Of a DNA stretch of 46,137 bases, positions 16,659 to 27,700 are shown piece by piece. The notes below the pieces were generated by a model that was given only the letters and a program-made list of their open reading frames with translations, ran no database searches and was not told where the DNA came from. Within the stretch, counting starts at the first letter, position 1, and every line of letters begins with the position of its first letter. This DNA is from Verrucomicrobiia bacterium (lineage in GTDB: Bacteria > Verrucomicrobiota > Verrucomicrobiia > Verrucomicrobiales > DEV007): contig JAUIGD010000007.1 in NCBI GenBank assembly GCA_030430255.1, positions 1 through 46,137 of the forward strand, read 5' to 3'. Both the position numbers and the translations under genes were made by a program.

Positions 16659-19600
16659 CTACCGCCGCTCCGTCAGCGTCATCAGGAAGGCCATCAGGTC
16701 GCGGGTCTCCTGCTTGCTCAGGATGCCGGTGGTGACCATCGGCGGCATGGAGCTGACCTCGGGCGTGCGTTCTTGGATCTCTGTTAGGGGGATCTGCAGC
16801 TGCTCGCCGGTGGCGGATTTGAGCGTGAGCGTGTCGGCGGTCTCGTCGAGCGGGCTGCCGGTGTGGACGGTGCCGTCCTTCAGAGTGATGGCCATCGTGC
16901 CGTAGCCGGGGATGATCTCGGCGTTGGGGTTGAGCAGGCTGGCGAGGATCTCGTCGCTGCGGCGCAGGCGGGCGATGCTGGTCAACGGCGGGCCGGCGTC
17001 GCCGCCGCCGCGCTCGCCCTTGTGGCACTTCAAGCAAAGGCCCTGGTTGGCGAAGATCTGCCGCCCGTGGTCGGGGTCACCCCCCTCGCGGGTGAAGTCA
17101 TAGACGGTGCGGCTTTGCCCCGCGAGCCAGGCGTCGACCTCGTCGAGCTTCGCCCGCACGTGGTCGGAACCCTGTTTCTGTGCGGCCTCGTAGAGGTCGA
17201 GGTGGACGGTGCGGTAGAGCGTGCCGTCCATGAGGCGCTGCAGGTTCTCGACGAGCCGCGAGGCGGCCTCCGGGCTGCTGTCCCCGGCGAGCAGGGCGAA
17301 GGCGGCGCGCTTGTCGGAGTCCAGGTCGTTGGCGAGCAGCGTGTCGATGGCCTCCATCGCCTCGCCAGGATAGCGGGTCACCCAGACGCGGCCGGCGGCG
17401 GCGCGCACGGCGGGCGAGGGGTCGGACAGGGCGCCGCGGAAGACGGGTTTGTCGGTGAAGTCGCGGTCGGCGCCGAGCCGCTCGATCGCCGCCTCGCGCA
17501 GCCGCTCCGGCTGGCGGGAGTCGAGCACGCGGCGGGCGAGCAGATCGCTGTCGAGCGAGAGGTCGTAGATCGTGACGAGCTTGGTCGCGGCGGCGGCGAG
17601 GTCGCCGGTGGACTTGGCGAAGAGAGAGAGCAGCGGCGCCTCGAGGGCGGCGCGCACCGCCGCCTCGTCGCGCGGCTCGAGCGGCCGGTGGATGCCGAGC
17701 GTCGGGTCGATCGGCTCGGGGGCGGCGAAGGTCTCGAGCGCTTTCAAACAGAGCAGGCGCTGGGTTTCGGGGAGCGTGCCGTTGCCGGCGAGCGCCACCA
17801 AGTTCGCAGCGTGCGCGGGGGTACCGGCGCGGACGTTGGCGTTGATCAGGCGGCGGAACAGCACCTCGCTCAACGCCGCCGCCCCGTGGCCGCCCTCGGC
17901 GTAGCGCCTGCTGAACTCGGCGAGCGCCTCGGCCCCGCCGGGGACATCGAGGTCGTTGCAGGCGCGGACCGCGGCGGCGGCGACCTCCGGGTCGGCATCG
18001 GCCAGGAACTCGGCGACGCGCGGGTTGAGCTGGCGGCGGAGGGCGAGGCAGACCCCGAGCCGCACGGCGGGCAGGTCGATGTAGCGCGTACCGTCGAGAT
18101 CCCGGTGGGTCGGCAACGCGTCGATCTCCTCGTCGCCGAGCAGCAGCGAGAGGGCGTAGACCGCCGCGTGGCGGAGATAGAGGTCGGCGTTGTCGTTGTG
18201 GGCGAGCGAGTGGAGCAGGGTGCCGACGGCCATCGGGTCGCCATACTTGCCCAACGCGATCGCCGCCAGGCAGCGCACCCTGGGGCTCTCGTCGCCCAAA
18301 GGGGGGGCGGCGGCGGCATCGGCGAGCAAGTCCCACGCATCGGCAGGCCTGATCTCCCCGAGCGCACGCGCCGCCTGCGCGCGGATCTCCGCACCGCCTT
18401 CGAAGAGCAGCTCGGCGAGGCGCTCACCGGCTTCCGGGCGATTTTTCCCGAGCATCTGCAAAGCCCAGACCGCGTGGTAACACCCCGGCTCGGGAGCCGA
18501 TGCCGCGAACTCGGCCAGCTGGTCGACGAGTTCGGCGGAGGGTTTCCCGACGAGCTCGAACTGGGCGCGCTGGCGGACGCGCATGTCCGGGTGGGCGAGG
18601 AGTTCGAAGAGCGCGCCGGCGTCGGCCGGGAAGCCCTCGCGGAAGAGTTTGGCCGCCTCGGTGACGGCCTCGTTTTTGACGCCATCGGGTTGATAGATCG
18701 CGTAGACGTTGCCGCGGTCGGTGCGCGTCCAGCCGCCGCCGAAGTCGAGCAGGTAGACCTTCCCGTCGTGGCCGATCTCGACGTCGGTGTTCGGCACGCC
18801 GCTGTGGAAGACGTGGGCGTCGTCCATCGTGTAGCCGGCGCCGCTCCGCCGCACCTTGAACGAGTAGAGGAAGCACACGTTCGGCGCGCCTTTGTAGTCG
18901 CAGACGAGGAAGTGGTTCCGGTAGCGCCCGGGCATCGAGGTGCCGGAGTCGAACACCAGGCCGCTCGGGCCGTTGGTGAGGTGGGCGATGGGCGGCAGGT
19001 GGAACTGCGGCGAACCCTCGTGGCGGGTCTTCCACACGCCCTCCTCCAACCAGTGCGGCCGCTGCCCCATGCCGCCGTCGCGGATGTGGTCCCTGTAGGT
19101 GGTGAGCGCCTGCGCGCCCAGCGACCAGCCGCCGTCGCCGCCCTCGATCAGGTAACAGACCCGCGCCGAATCGCCCTGGTCGCAGTTGTTGTCGACGGTG
19201 AACAGGTCGCCGTACTCGTTGAAGGCGATCTCCTGCGGGTTGCGCAGGTTGTGGTAGAAGATCTCCAGGTTGGAGCCGTCCGGGTCGCAGCGGAACGCGG
19301 CGCCGGAGTTGGTGTTCTTCAAAACGGCCCCCTCCTTCGTCGTGACGTTGTAACCGCGGTCGCCGAGCGAGAAGTACAGCTTGCCGTCGGGGCCCCAGAT
19401 CAGGCCGTGCAGGTCGTGGCCGGAGAGGGAGGTCTTGATACCGAGGCCTGAGATCAGCTTCTCGCGCCGCTCGGCGACCCCGTCGCCGTCGGCATCCTCG
19501 AGCGACCACAGGTGCGGGACGCTGGCCATGAGCACGCGTCTGCCATCCGGGTCGGCGAGGATGCCGATCGCTGGCCCGTCCTCGACCGCGTCGAAATCAT

Positions 19601-19973
19601 CGGCGAAGACCGTCGGCGCCTCGGCGCGCCCGTCGCCGTCGCGGTCCTCCAGCACGACCACCCGCTCGGACTCCTTGGTGAAGTAATCGGCGTCGCCGAT
19701 CTTCTCCTCCGCGTAGCGCCCGTAATAGGCCACCCTCTGCTCCGTGGTGTCCGTCGCCAGGTCGTCCATGATCCAATAGGTGTGGTCGCGGTTGTCCTCG
19801 ACCCCGACCCGGAAGCGGAAGGTCTCGGTGACATAGAGCCGCCCGGAGTCGTCGAAGCAAAACGCCGTGGGGTTTTGGACTTTGTCCGAATAGGTCTCGA
19901 CGACGAAGCCCTCCGGCGCCGCGAAGGCGTTGGAGGTCAAGGCGAGGGAGAGGAGCACCGCAGCTGTACGCAT
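16659..19973 (-). CDS. PVC-type heme-binding CxxCH protein with HEAT repeats
   Basis: The protein is 1104 aa with a signal peptide (1-19, ending AFAAP). An N-terminal beta-propeller of the membrane-bound dehydrogenase type (about 20-410) opens GFVVETYSDKVQNPTAFCFD and includes SGHDLHGLIWGPDGKLYFSL, RCDPDGSNLEIFYHNLRNPQ and the acidic VDNNCDQGD. Residues about 440-950 form HEAT-like helical repeats (RVRCLAAIALGKYGD, AVRAAAGRVWVTRYPG). A C-terminal cytochrome c-like domain has CLKCH (C980, C983, H984), then GPPLTSIARLRRSDEILASL and TTGILSKQETRDLMAFLMTL. This layout is typical of PVC bacteria. It probably oxidises a sugar or similar substrate in the periplasm and passes electrons through its heme; the substrate is unknown. 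It is a single gene with no close neighbour. Confidence 0.93.
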   Translation of the reverse strand: MRTAAVLLSLALTSNAFAAPEGFVVETYSDKVQNPTAFCFDDSGRLYVTETFRFRVGVEDNRDHTYWIMDDLATDTTEQRVAYYGRYAEEKIGDADYFTKESERVVVLEDRDGDGRAEAPTVFADDFDAVEDGPAIGILADPDGRRVLMASVPHLWSLEDADGDGVAERREKLISGLGIKTSLSGHDLHGLIWGPDGKLYFSLGDRGYNVTTKEGAVLKNTNSGAAFRCDPDGSNLEIFYHNLRNPQEIAFNEYGDLFTVDNNCDQGDSARVCYLIEGGDGGWSLGAQALTTYRDHIRDGGMGQRPHWLEEGVWKTRHEGSPQFHLPPIAHLTNGPSGLVFDSGTSMPGRYRNHFLVCDYKGAPNVCFLYSFKVRRSGAGYTMDDAHVFHSGVPNTDVEIGHDGKVYLLDFGGGWTRTDRGNVYAIYQPDGVKNEAVTEAAKLFREGFPADAGALFELLAHPDMRVRQRAQFELVGKPSAELVDQLAEFAASAPEPGCYHAVWALQMLGKNRPEAGERLAELLFEGGAEIRAQAARALGEIRPADAWDLLADAAAAPPLGDESPRVRCLAAIALGKYGDPMAVGTLLHSLAHNDNADLYLRHAAVYALSLLLGDEEIDALPTHRDLDGTRYIDLPAVRLGVCLALRRQLNPRVAEFLADADPEVAAAAVRACNDLDVPGGAEALAEFSRRYAEGGHGAAALSEVLFRRLINANVRAGTPAHAANLVALAGNGTLPETQRLLCLKALETFAAPEPIDPTLGIHRPLEPRDEAAVRAALEAPLLSLFAKSTGDLAAAATKLVTIYDLSLDSDLLARRVLDSRQPERLREAAIERLGADRDFTDKPVFRGALSDPSPAVRAAAGRVWVTRYPGEAMEAIDTLLANDLDSDKRAAFALLAGDSSPEAASRLVENLQRLMDGTLYRTVHLDLYEAAQKQGSDHVRAKLDEVDAWLAGQSRTVYDFTREGGDPDHGRQIFANQGLCLKCHKGERGGGDAGPPLTSIARLRRSDEILASLLNPNAEIIPGYGTMAITLKDGTVHTGSPLDETADTLTLKSATGEQLQIPLTEIQERTPEVSSMPPMVTTGILSKQETRDLMAFLMTLTERR

Positions 19974-20771
19974 GGGGACACGCTAGCAGCCGGTTGAAAA
20001 GCTCCGCAACCCATCGTTTCGCATGTAGGGCTGCATCAGGGCTGGAGGTCCCGCCGACCCGGAGGCGCTCAACCCTCCGGACGCACGCCGGCGCTTCCTC
20101 CACGCCGCACGGAGCGGGCGCTGCTCAGGCCTGGCGGGCGGGGCGTTCGGCCCGCTGAACCGATCCCGAGCATGCCGGGCGCCGAGCTTCGCGCCGTGTC
20201 AATGGCGGCCTCGGTGGGGATGGGCGGCAACCGCCGTCAGATCGCACCGGCCAACGCCCGCAGCTCCCCGGCGACCCGCTCGCTGGCGGTGAGCACCACC
20301 AGCCGCTGCTGGGGCGCCGCCCTGTCGACCTTACTGCCCGGCGACGACGAAGGGAGAAGCGAGTTCTCGATCGGCTGCGGCGGCGACCGACGGAACCACG
20401 ACCGCCCGAACGACAGCGCGCGCTCCGCTGAAGAGATCCACAGCGAAGACGGTGATCGGCGCAACGCTCGGCAGCGGGCGACATACCAAACCACAGCCGA
20501 CATCCTCAGGAGGCCAATCGCGGCGGGGATCCTGCTCCGCCACTCCGGCTACCGGCCGCCCTGCCTATCACCAATAGACTGAAGCCCTGCAAAAAAAACA
20601 TTGACCCTATTCGAACGCGTCGTCATAAACAGAATCCCTATCGACTTGGGAGGGTCATACCAATTGCGTGCTCATTCAGCGCAGCGGCCACCGTCCCTCC
20701 GTCGGCAATCCATCAATCAGCCTCCTCCGTCGACTGCCAGTTCCCCCGATGTCCAGGGCAGTCCCCGGCGC

Positions 20772-20804
20772 ATGTTTGGCGTTATGTTAGGACGTTATGT
20801 TTGG
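20772..20804 (+). promoter_or_regulatory. Three direct repeats of atgttWgg upstream of the cluster
   Basis: The copies atgtttgg (20772), atgttagg (20784) and atgtttgg (20797) are spaced 12 and 13 bp, with the last two each preceded by gtt. They lie about 90-120 bp before the first gene of the seven-gene cluster. Near-helical spacing fits a regulator binding array. This is inference from sequence only. Confidence 0.35.
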
Positions 20805-20853
20805 ATATACGCGCGTCTCCTGCACCGCCCGCCCGCGACTTTTTTCACAACTT

Positions 20854-20868
20854 GGGAAACCTTTTCCC
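20854..20868. promoter_or_regulatory. Inverted repeat gggaaa-cct-tttccc
   Basis: A perfect 6-bp inverted repeat with a 3-bp centre lies 26 bp before the ATG at 20894. It may be an operator or a 5' leader hairpin of the cluster transcript. Confidence 0.25.
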
Positions 20869-20893
20869 GAAAACTGCATAGAGCATAGTGACG

Positions 20894-22621
20894 ATGTCTA
20901 ATCGCCCCCTCTCCCTCGCCCTCCTCACCGCCGCCGCACTCACCTGTCTCGGGCAGAGCGCTGGCGCCCAGTGGGTTTCGGAACAGTACACATTCAAAGC
21001 GGGCTGGAACGCGATCTGGCTTCCGCACGACGCCTCCCACGACGCGATCGACGACCTGTTCCCGGTCAGCGTCCAGGAAGTGTGGCGCTGGAACCCGATC
21101 GCCTCGCCGACCCATTTCACCCAGTCGCCGGTCGCCCCGGTGCAACCGGATACGCAGTGGCTCGTCTGGAAGCGCGGCTTCCCGGTCGACTCGACGATGT
21201 CGTCCCTGTCGCCCAACGCCGCCTATCTCGTGAAGGTGGCGGACGGCACGGCGACCTTCACCCATGCGGTCAAAGGGGTGCCCGCCCCACCCCGCTACGC
21301 CTGGAAGAGTTCGGGCCTCAATTTCTTCGGCTTCCCGAGCGCCCTTCCGGAGACCAATTTCGAAACGTTCCTGTCCTATAGCAGCGCCTTGGCGGCAGGG
21401 CCCGACATCCTGAAATACGACGGCGGCCCGATCACCGCCAACCCGGTCGCGATCGGTGCGCCGCTGTTCGAACCGGTCACCCGCGGGCGCGCCTACTGGA
21501 TCCGCAGCTCGCAGTTCTCCGACTACTACGGACCGCTGCGGATCACCGTCGTCGGCTCGGGTTTCGCCTTCGGCGACACCGGGACCGTCCTGGCGATGAA
21601 GCTCCGCAACGTCACCGACGAGGCGGTGGACGCCACCCTGGCACCGGTCGCTTCAGAGGCGCCACCGGCGGGCGAAACCGCCGTGGCGGGCAGCGTCCCG
21701 CTGCGGATCCGCGGCGCGCTCGACCTGACCAGCGGCGAGTTCACCTACAGCGACTTCACCGCCACCACCACCCTCTCGCTGGCAGCCGGGGAGGAGGTCG
21801 AAGTCGCCTTCGCGGTCGACCGCGCGACCATGGCCGGTTCGGCGGGCGACCTCTTCGCCAGCCTCGTGCGGGTCAGCGACTCGCTCGGCATCAGCCGCAT
21901 CGACCTGCCGGTGAGCGCCGTCACCACCTCGCGGGCGGGCCTCTGGATCGGCGCCGCCGTGGTGAACAAAGTCGATCAGGTCACCGCCGCCCCCGGCCCG
22001 CCGGCGCCCGACGGCCAGGGCACCGTCGACGTGACCACCGACGCCGACGCCGACGCACCCTCCGCCTTCCCCGTGCGGCTGATCCTGCACCGCGACGCCG
22101 CGGGCGACATCCGCCTGCTGCAGAAGGTCTACCTCGGCACCGGCGGCGGCGATCAGATCCTCACCCACGACGAGGCGAACCTCGATGCCGACCGCATCTC
22201 CGAAGCCCGGCGGATCTCGACTTCCACTTTCCCGCTCGGCGCCAAGGTCACCGGCACGGGCGCCGACCTCGGGCTCGCCGGCACCACGAACTTCGATGTC
22301 GTGCTCGCCCACACCGCGGCGACCAACCCCTTCCTGCACACCTTCCACCCCGACCACGACAACAAGGACGCGCAATTCTCCGCCGCCCCGCTCGCCGAGG
22401 GGATCGAATCCTACACCGTCGGCCGCGACATCGACCTCTCTTTCGCCGCCGACGCGGCGACGCTCGGCCTCAACGACCTCGGCTGGGGCAGCACCGTGCT
22501 CGGCGGCACCTACACCGAAACCATCTCCGGCCTTCGCGCCCAAGACATCACCGTCCGCGGCTCCTTCGTGCTGCGCCGCGTCAGCGACATCGACACCTTC
22601 ACCGAAGCCCTCACCGAGTAA
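20894..22621 (+). CDS. Exported protein, first gene of the giant-protein cluster
   Basis: The protein is 575 aa. ATG at 20894 is preferred over GTG at 20888 because the signal peptide (SNRPLSLALLTAAALTCLGQ ... GAQ) starts there. The mature protein opens WVSEQYTFKAGWNAIWLPHD and has VQEVWRWNP, YLVKVADGT, FFGFPSALPE and RAYWIRSSQFSDYYGPLRI, then beta-rich segments (SLAAGEEVEVAFAVD near 300) and a late LHTFHPDHDNKDAQFS. I believe such 'AGWNAIWLP' proteins recur in Verrucomicrobiota, but no named domain or function is recognised. It is the promoter-proximal gene of a seven-gene unit, 48 bp ahead of the first S74 gene. Being small and abundant in beta strands, it could be a structural or scaffold component. 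Confidence 0.82.
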   Translation: MSNRPLSLALLTAAALTCLGQSAGAQWVSEQYTFKAGWNAIWLPHDASHDAIDDLFPVSVQEVWRWNPIASPTHFTQSPVAPVQPDTQWLVWKRGFPVDSTMSSLSPNAAYLVKVADGTATFTHAVKGVPAPPRYAWKSSGLNFFGFPSALPETNFETFLSYSSALAAGPDILKYDGGPITANPVAIGAPLFEPVTRGRAYWIRSSQFSDYYGPLRITVVGSGFAFGDTGTVLAMKLRNVTDEAVDATLAPVASEAPPAGETAVAGSVPLRIRGALDLTSGEFTYSDFTATTTLSLAAGEEVEVAFAVDRATMAGSAGDLFASLVRVSDSLGISRIDLPVSAVTTSRAGLWIGAAVVNKVDQVTAAPGPPAPDGQGTVDVTTDADADAPSAFPVRLILHRDAAGDIRLLQKVYLGTGGGDQILTHDEANLDADRISEARRISTSTFPLGAKVTGTGADLGLAGTTNFDVVLAHTAATNPFLHTFHPDHDNKDAQFSAAPLAEGIESYTVGRDIDLSFAADAATLGLNDLGWGSTVLGGTYTETISGLRAQDITVRGSFVLRRVSDIDTFTEALTE

Positions 22622-22669
22622 CGCCGCTCCCGACCATCACCCTTTTCCCATCCCAGCCACGAATCCACC

Positions 22670-24661
22670 ATGAAACGCCACCTCGCCCTCAGCGCCGCCT
22701 TCGCCCTCGCCACCGCGGTCACCGCCGTCGCCCAAGTCGATGGCCCGCCCGGTCTGATCGACTACCAAGGCCAACTCCTGAACAGCTCCGGCGGCCCGCT
22801 CACCAGCGCCGGCGGCCCCGGCACCACCGGCACCGCAGCCAACTTCGAGATCCGCTTCCGCATCTGGAACCAGCAGTCGGGCGGCGCGCTGATCTGGGCG
22901 GAGAAACAGATCGTCACCGTCACCGGCGAGGGCTTCTTCAGCGTCCGGCTCGGCGAGGGCGAGGCCATCACCGTCGCCGACGGCGACCCCTCCCCGCTCT
23001 CAGGTGCAGCGGCGGTCTCCAATGGCGCCGGCGCGCTGCTCGGCGCCTTCGATGGCGACGAGCGCTTCCTCGGCGTCACCGTGATGAACCCGCCGGCGGT
23101 CCCCGGCGAGATCCAGCCGCGCCTCGCCTTCCTCGCCGCCCCCTTCGCGGTGATCGCCGAACACGCCCGGGTCGCCGAGTTCGGCCCGACGAGCGGCGCG
23201 TTCGAGGCGGACCAGATCGAAGTCGACAACCTCGGCATCGGCACGGACTCGCCCCGGGTCTCGCTCCATGTCTTCGGCAGCACCGACGCCAGCCTCGCCG
23301 ATGGCTCCGGTGAGCTCATGATCGGCGACCAGGACGGGACGAACCTGCTGTTCGACAACAACGAGATCCTCGCCAGGACGAACGGCTCGCCGACGACGCT
23401 CTATCTGAACGCCACCGGGGGCGACATCCAACTCGGCAAGGCCTCGGGCGCCACCGATCAGATCACGCTCTACGGCGATGTGGGGTTCAACACCACCAAC
23501 CCACAGGCGAGAATCCACGTCTACAAGTCCGGCACGTCCGGGGCGGTCATCGACCCGGAAGCCGACATCCTCGTCGAGCAGACCGAGAACGCCTTCCTCC
23601 AACTCAACACCTTCTGGCAGCGCGAGGCGGGGATCCTATTCGGTCGCCCCGGTGGATCACGGCACGGCGGGATCCTCTACAACGATGTCGTCGGCAGCCG
23701 CGGCCTCGCGTTCCGAGCCGGCAACGAAGTGCGGATGACGCTGAGGGACAGCACCGGCGACCTCGGGATCGGCACCACCGGCCCTTCCGCCGACCTGCAC
23801 GTCGTCCGTCCCGACAACGATGTCGCCCGCGTCTACGCGACCGGCTCGAGCCAGGGCAGCGGCCTGTTCTACGCCGGCCAATCCACAACCTATGGCGGCG
23901 GTTTCCTCTACAACGGCGACAGCACCCCCAACCTCGTCGGCGACGACGACCGGACGGTCTTCTTCCGCAGGAACAACGGCGCCGACTCCGAAGTGTTCTC
24001 TTATGGCATCTCCAACAACACCGTGAACTTCGCGGGCGAAGTCGAAATCGGATCAACGACTTCGGGGCAACAGTTCAACGTAAATTTCGGGGGCTGGAGC
24101 AACGTTACGGCAACGATTCAGGCTCGCGACTCGGACACCCGAACCTTCATCGCCCAGTTCCCCAACGGGAACTTCATCCGCCACATCGACTACGGTTTTG
24201 AAGTTAACCACGGCAACGCCTACAAACCCGGTGGCGGCGAATGGGGATCGTATTCCGATGTCCGGCTGAAGAAAGACATCCAAGACATCGATGGCGCTTT
24301 GGGACAGATTCTCAAGCTGCGACCGGTCACTTTCGAATACTCGAGTCCCGAGAGGGACGGGCAACCCACTGGCTCGCAGATTGGGTTTGTTGCGCAGGAG
24401 GTGGAGGAGGTGTTCCCCGAGTGGGTCGAAGAAATCCCCCTTCCAAAGGCTGATCCTTCCGCAGATTCGGAACTCTACAAGACGGTCAACATCAAAGGCT
24501 TTTCCGCATTGACCGTGGCCGCGTTCCGCGAACTTCGGGAGGAGAAGGACCAGCAGCTCGCCGAGCGCGACGCGAAGATCGCCTCGCTCGAGGAACGCCT
24601 CGCCAAGCTCGAAGCGCTCGTCGCCGCGAGCATCGAAGACGCGCCGCCCGCCGCCGAGTAG
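22670..24661 (+). CDS. Exported tail-fibre-like protein with C-terminal S74 chaperone domain
   Basis: The protein is 663 aa with a signal peptide (1-22, ending AVAQ). The N-terminal part (GLIDYQGQLLNSSGGPL ... GEGFFSVRLGEGEAI) is the usual exported-repeat start of such proteins. Residues about 185-515 contain repeated beta-hairpin units of the kind NLGIGTDSPRVSLHVFGS and DLGIGTTGPSADLHVVRP. The C-terminus has SDVRLKKDI (S529-D530), the hallmark of the peptidase S74 intramolecular chaperone, followed by GQILKLRPVTFEYSS, QIGFVAQEVEEVFPEWV and a coiled coil (about 620-655). S74 domains trimerise fibres and cleave themselves off before the SD serine. This suggests a trimeric surface fibre. There is no phage context. 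Confidence 0.88.
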   Translation: MKRHLALSAAFALATAVTAVAQVDGPPGLIDYQGQLLNSSGGPLTSAGGPGTTGTAANFEIRFRIWNQQSGGALIWAEKQIVTVTGEGFFSVRLGEGEAITVADGDPSPLSGAAAVSNGAGALLGAFDGDERFLGVTVMNPPAVPGEIQPRLAFLAAPFAVIAEHARVAEFGPTSGAFEADQIEVDNLGIGTDSPRVSLHVFGSTDASLADGSGELMIGDQDGTNLLFDNNEILARTNGSPTTLYLNATGGDIQLGKASGATDQITLYGDVGFNTTNPQARIHVYKSGTSGAVIDPEADILVEQTENAFLQLNTFWQREAGILFGRPGGSRHGGILYNDVVGSRGLAFRAGNEVRMTLRDSTGDLGIGTTGPSADLHVVRPDNDVARVYATGSSQGSGLFYAGQSTTYGGGFLYNGDSTPNLVGDDDRTVFFRRNNGADSEVFSYGISNNTVNFAGEVEIGSTTSGQQFNVNFGGWSNVTATIQARDSDTRTFIAQFPNGNFIRHIDYGFEVNHGNAYKPGGGEWGSYSDVRLKKDIQDIDGALGQILKLRPVTFEYSSPERDGQPTGSQIGFVAQEVEEVFPEWVEEIPLPKADPSADSELYKTVNIKGFSALTVAAFRELREEKDQQLAERDAKIASLEERLAKLEALVAASIEDAPPAAE

Positions 24662-24702
24662 CCCGGCCCGCCCGCCCTCCGAACCCGAACCCGGTCGACC
24701 CG

Positions 24703-27700
24703 ATGTTCCGAACCCACACAGCCCACCGGTTCGCCGGGGCCGCGGTCGCCGCCGCCGGTGCGCTCGCCTTCGCCGGGCACGCCGCAGGCCAGGCGCTGCC
24801 GCAGCTCGACAACGGCATCCGCAACCAGCACAGCGAGGCTGGCAGGCCGCCCGACCCGGAACCGCCCGGCCCGACGGAACGGACGGGCGAACAGTTCGCC
24901 GGTGCCACCGCCTTCGGGGGATGGGTGGCGACCCGGATCAAGAATGGCGCGACCGTCGTCGCCGGCAGCACCAACGAGACGGCCGGCGCGCCCGGGACGA
25001 TCCTCAACCCTTCGTTCACCCCGCTCGCCCCGGACCAGGTCACGCCCTTGACCTCGCAGACCATCCAGTTGCGCTCGGTGAAGTTGGGCCGGCCGATGGT
25101 GCTGCGCACCGTCACCTTCCCGCTCGGCTCGGAGATCCCGCGGCCGGACCGCAAGCCGGACGGCACCCCGCTCGACCCGAACGTGTTCGCCGAGGCGGAG
25201 TTCTACTTCAAGGAGCCCGCCAACGCCGCCAGCGGGAAGTTCTACTGGAGCCCGCACGCGCAGAAGGTCTTCGCCACCGAGCCGGGCGTCATGGAGGTGC
25301 AGTGGGAGGAGCGCGTCAGCGGCAACATCTTCACCCAGCGCTACACCATTTCCGGCTCGCCCGCGAAACCACCCAAGACGATCTACTGGACGGAGCGCGA
25401 CTTCAACGGCCCGCTCGTGGCCGTGCCGGAAGAGCGCGTCGGCGAGGTGAACATCATCTTCAACAACCTGTTTCAAGAGCAGGTCGCCGTGGTCGACAGC
25501 CACGACCACGACCCCGACAACCCCTACGACCCGGAGAACCCGGGCGTGCGCCTGCCCCCCGAGCGGCGGACGCTTTGGTACGACCCCCTCGACAACTCGA
25601 TCCACGCCTACAACATCGAGGGCCGCGTCTTCGTCGAACTGCTCGGCGACCTGATCGAACCCCAGCGCATCTACCGCGAGCACCTCGGCTTCGAGATTGT
25701 CGACGTGGTCCAGGAGGTGCGTCCCGACGAGGTCAAAGTCTCCATCGGCGAGCCCGTGTACGCCGTCGATGAAACGGAGCTCACCCCCGAAGAGGAAGCG
25801 CTGGTGCCCGACGTGGTCGCCGGGATCAGCCTCGCCACCGACCCCTACCTCTACGAGCACGTCACGCTCGGCGGGACGAAGCGCAACCTCTTCGCCGTCA
25901 AAGAGACGACCCCGCTGCGCCTGTTCGACCTCGACGGCGATGGCGACATCGACGAGGACGACGAACAGCAGAGCAACGAGGTGCTGATCTACTGGAAGGA
26001 GGCCGGGGTGATGGACTTGCTCTGGCCGAAGAGCTACGTCGGCTACATCTTCAAATGGCCCGAGGAATACCTCGCCGGCGAGCCGACCGAAGCGGACCTG
26101 CGCACCTTCTACTCAGTCTACGCCCGCCCCGAGGCGGTCGCGGACGCGCAGGCGACCGGCATCCAGCTCGCCTCCGGCAACAACCCCTTCGTCCAATACC
26201 AGGACGACGAGACCCGGTCCCACGCGCACCTGACACCGCAGAACGTGTTCTACACGGTGCCGGGCACCGGCAACCGCAGCCTCATCCGCTACACGAACGG
26301 CGAGGAGATCTGGTTCGAGCGCGTCTACTCGATCACCAACAGCGACTTCGAAGGCTACGGCACCAACCTCCCCGCCGTCGTCGGCGACCGCATCGACCCG
26401 CCCGCCGGCATCGAGAGCGCGGTCGGCTACATCCGCCAGTCGCAAGGCGACGCCTTCAACGTCGGCGCCTACCTCGACCCCTTCCTCACCGGTTTCGATG
26501 CGGCGGCCGAAGGCGCGGTCATCCCGGTCAACGCCCTCGCCGGCAACGACATCCTCGAGGTGTGGTGGTACGAGCGCAACACCGCGCCGGAGAACACCTC
26601 CTCCTTCGCCACCGTGCACTGGCCCAGCCAGGTGCAGCGCTACCGCCTGCAGGCGCCGCCGCTGACGCTGGCGAACATCCCGATGCCGGCCTCGAGCGTG
26701 TTCACGTCGGCGGGAGCGCTGCCGACTTTCCATGGCACAGTCGGCGGTATCGCAGACGCCGACCAGAAAGACGCCACCTTCGTGCTCGATGTCGACTTCC
26801 TCGACAAGGCGGCCGGCAACCCGGAATGCCTGTTTGAAACGGGCGGGAACGGCAACGGGCTGGCCCTGATCTACGACGTCGGCAACGTCTTGCGCCTGGG
26901 ATGGAGAGCGGGGTCCCTCGCCGAAGCGAGCTATGCGCTCGCGGCGGACGAATTGGAGGGGGGGACCCTCCAGGTCGCCATCACGATCAGCATCGCAGAT
27001 CTCAACGGCGACCGGCGCGCGACACTCCTCATCGACGGCGCCGAGGTCGCGTCGATCGTCTCCAGCTCGCTCGGCGCCGATTGGTCGGGTTCGAACGGCG
27101 CCGGGCTCGGCATCGCGGTCATCGCCAACTCGAACGCCTTCAACGTCGAACTCGACGCCTTCACCTCCGGCGTCATCGACCTCGGCCGCGGCCTGCGCTA
27201 CTACGGCGAGACGGTCTTCGGACCGACCCCCGCCGGCGGTGCCCACGCCATCGTCATGGCGCGCAACGACGGCTCCGGCGAGCTCGGCCCCGCGGCCGGC
27301 GGCAGCATCTACCGCCAACCCGACATGACGAAACCGGGCGCGAACCCGAACGAGGAACACGCCTTGATGAGCGGCGGTGTCGCCTGGGCGCTGCGCGACG
27401 ACCTCAACTCGCCGGCCTCGTCCGCGCCCTTCGTGTTGGTCGACTACACCGCCGCCGACGGCCGCCCGGCGATGGTCGCCCGCAACGTCTACCGCGAACT
27501 CGACGCCAACGGCGACGGCGACCTCGCCGACCCCGAGGACGTCACCTTCAACTACGAGGCGCCGGTCGGCGTGGTGCTGCAGGCGCCGATGCCGCTGCCG
27601 GTCATCCCGCTGCCCATCAACGAGGAGGGCGTGGTGATGAACCAGGAGGTCGCGGGCGCCCCGACGGACAGTTCGCCGACGCCGGGCCCCGCCGGTTCGG

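Larger units (their letters stand above)
19974..20893. other. Long intergenic stretch with decayed reading frame
   Basis: About 920 bp separate two divergently read genes. On the minus strand around 20500-20237 two adjacent frames each show coding-like protein text: PITVFAVDLFSGARAVVRAV and following residues up to a stop near 20331, and in another frame QQRLVVLTASERVAGELRAL to a stop near 20237. They could be one gene broken by a frameshift; the family is not recognised. From about 20580 the DNA becomes more AT-rich and carries the direct repeats at 20772-20804 and a small inverted repeat at 20854-20868 ahead of the seven-gene cluster. No tRNA or clear small RNA was seen. Confidence 0.4.
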
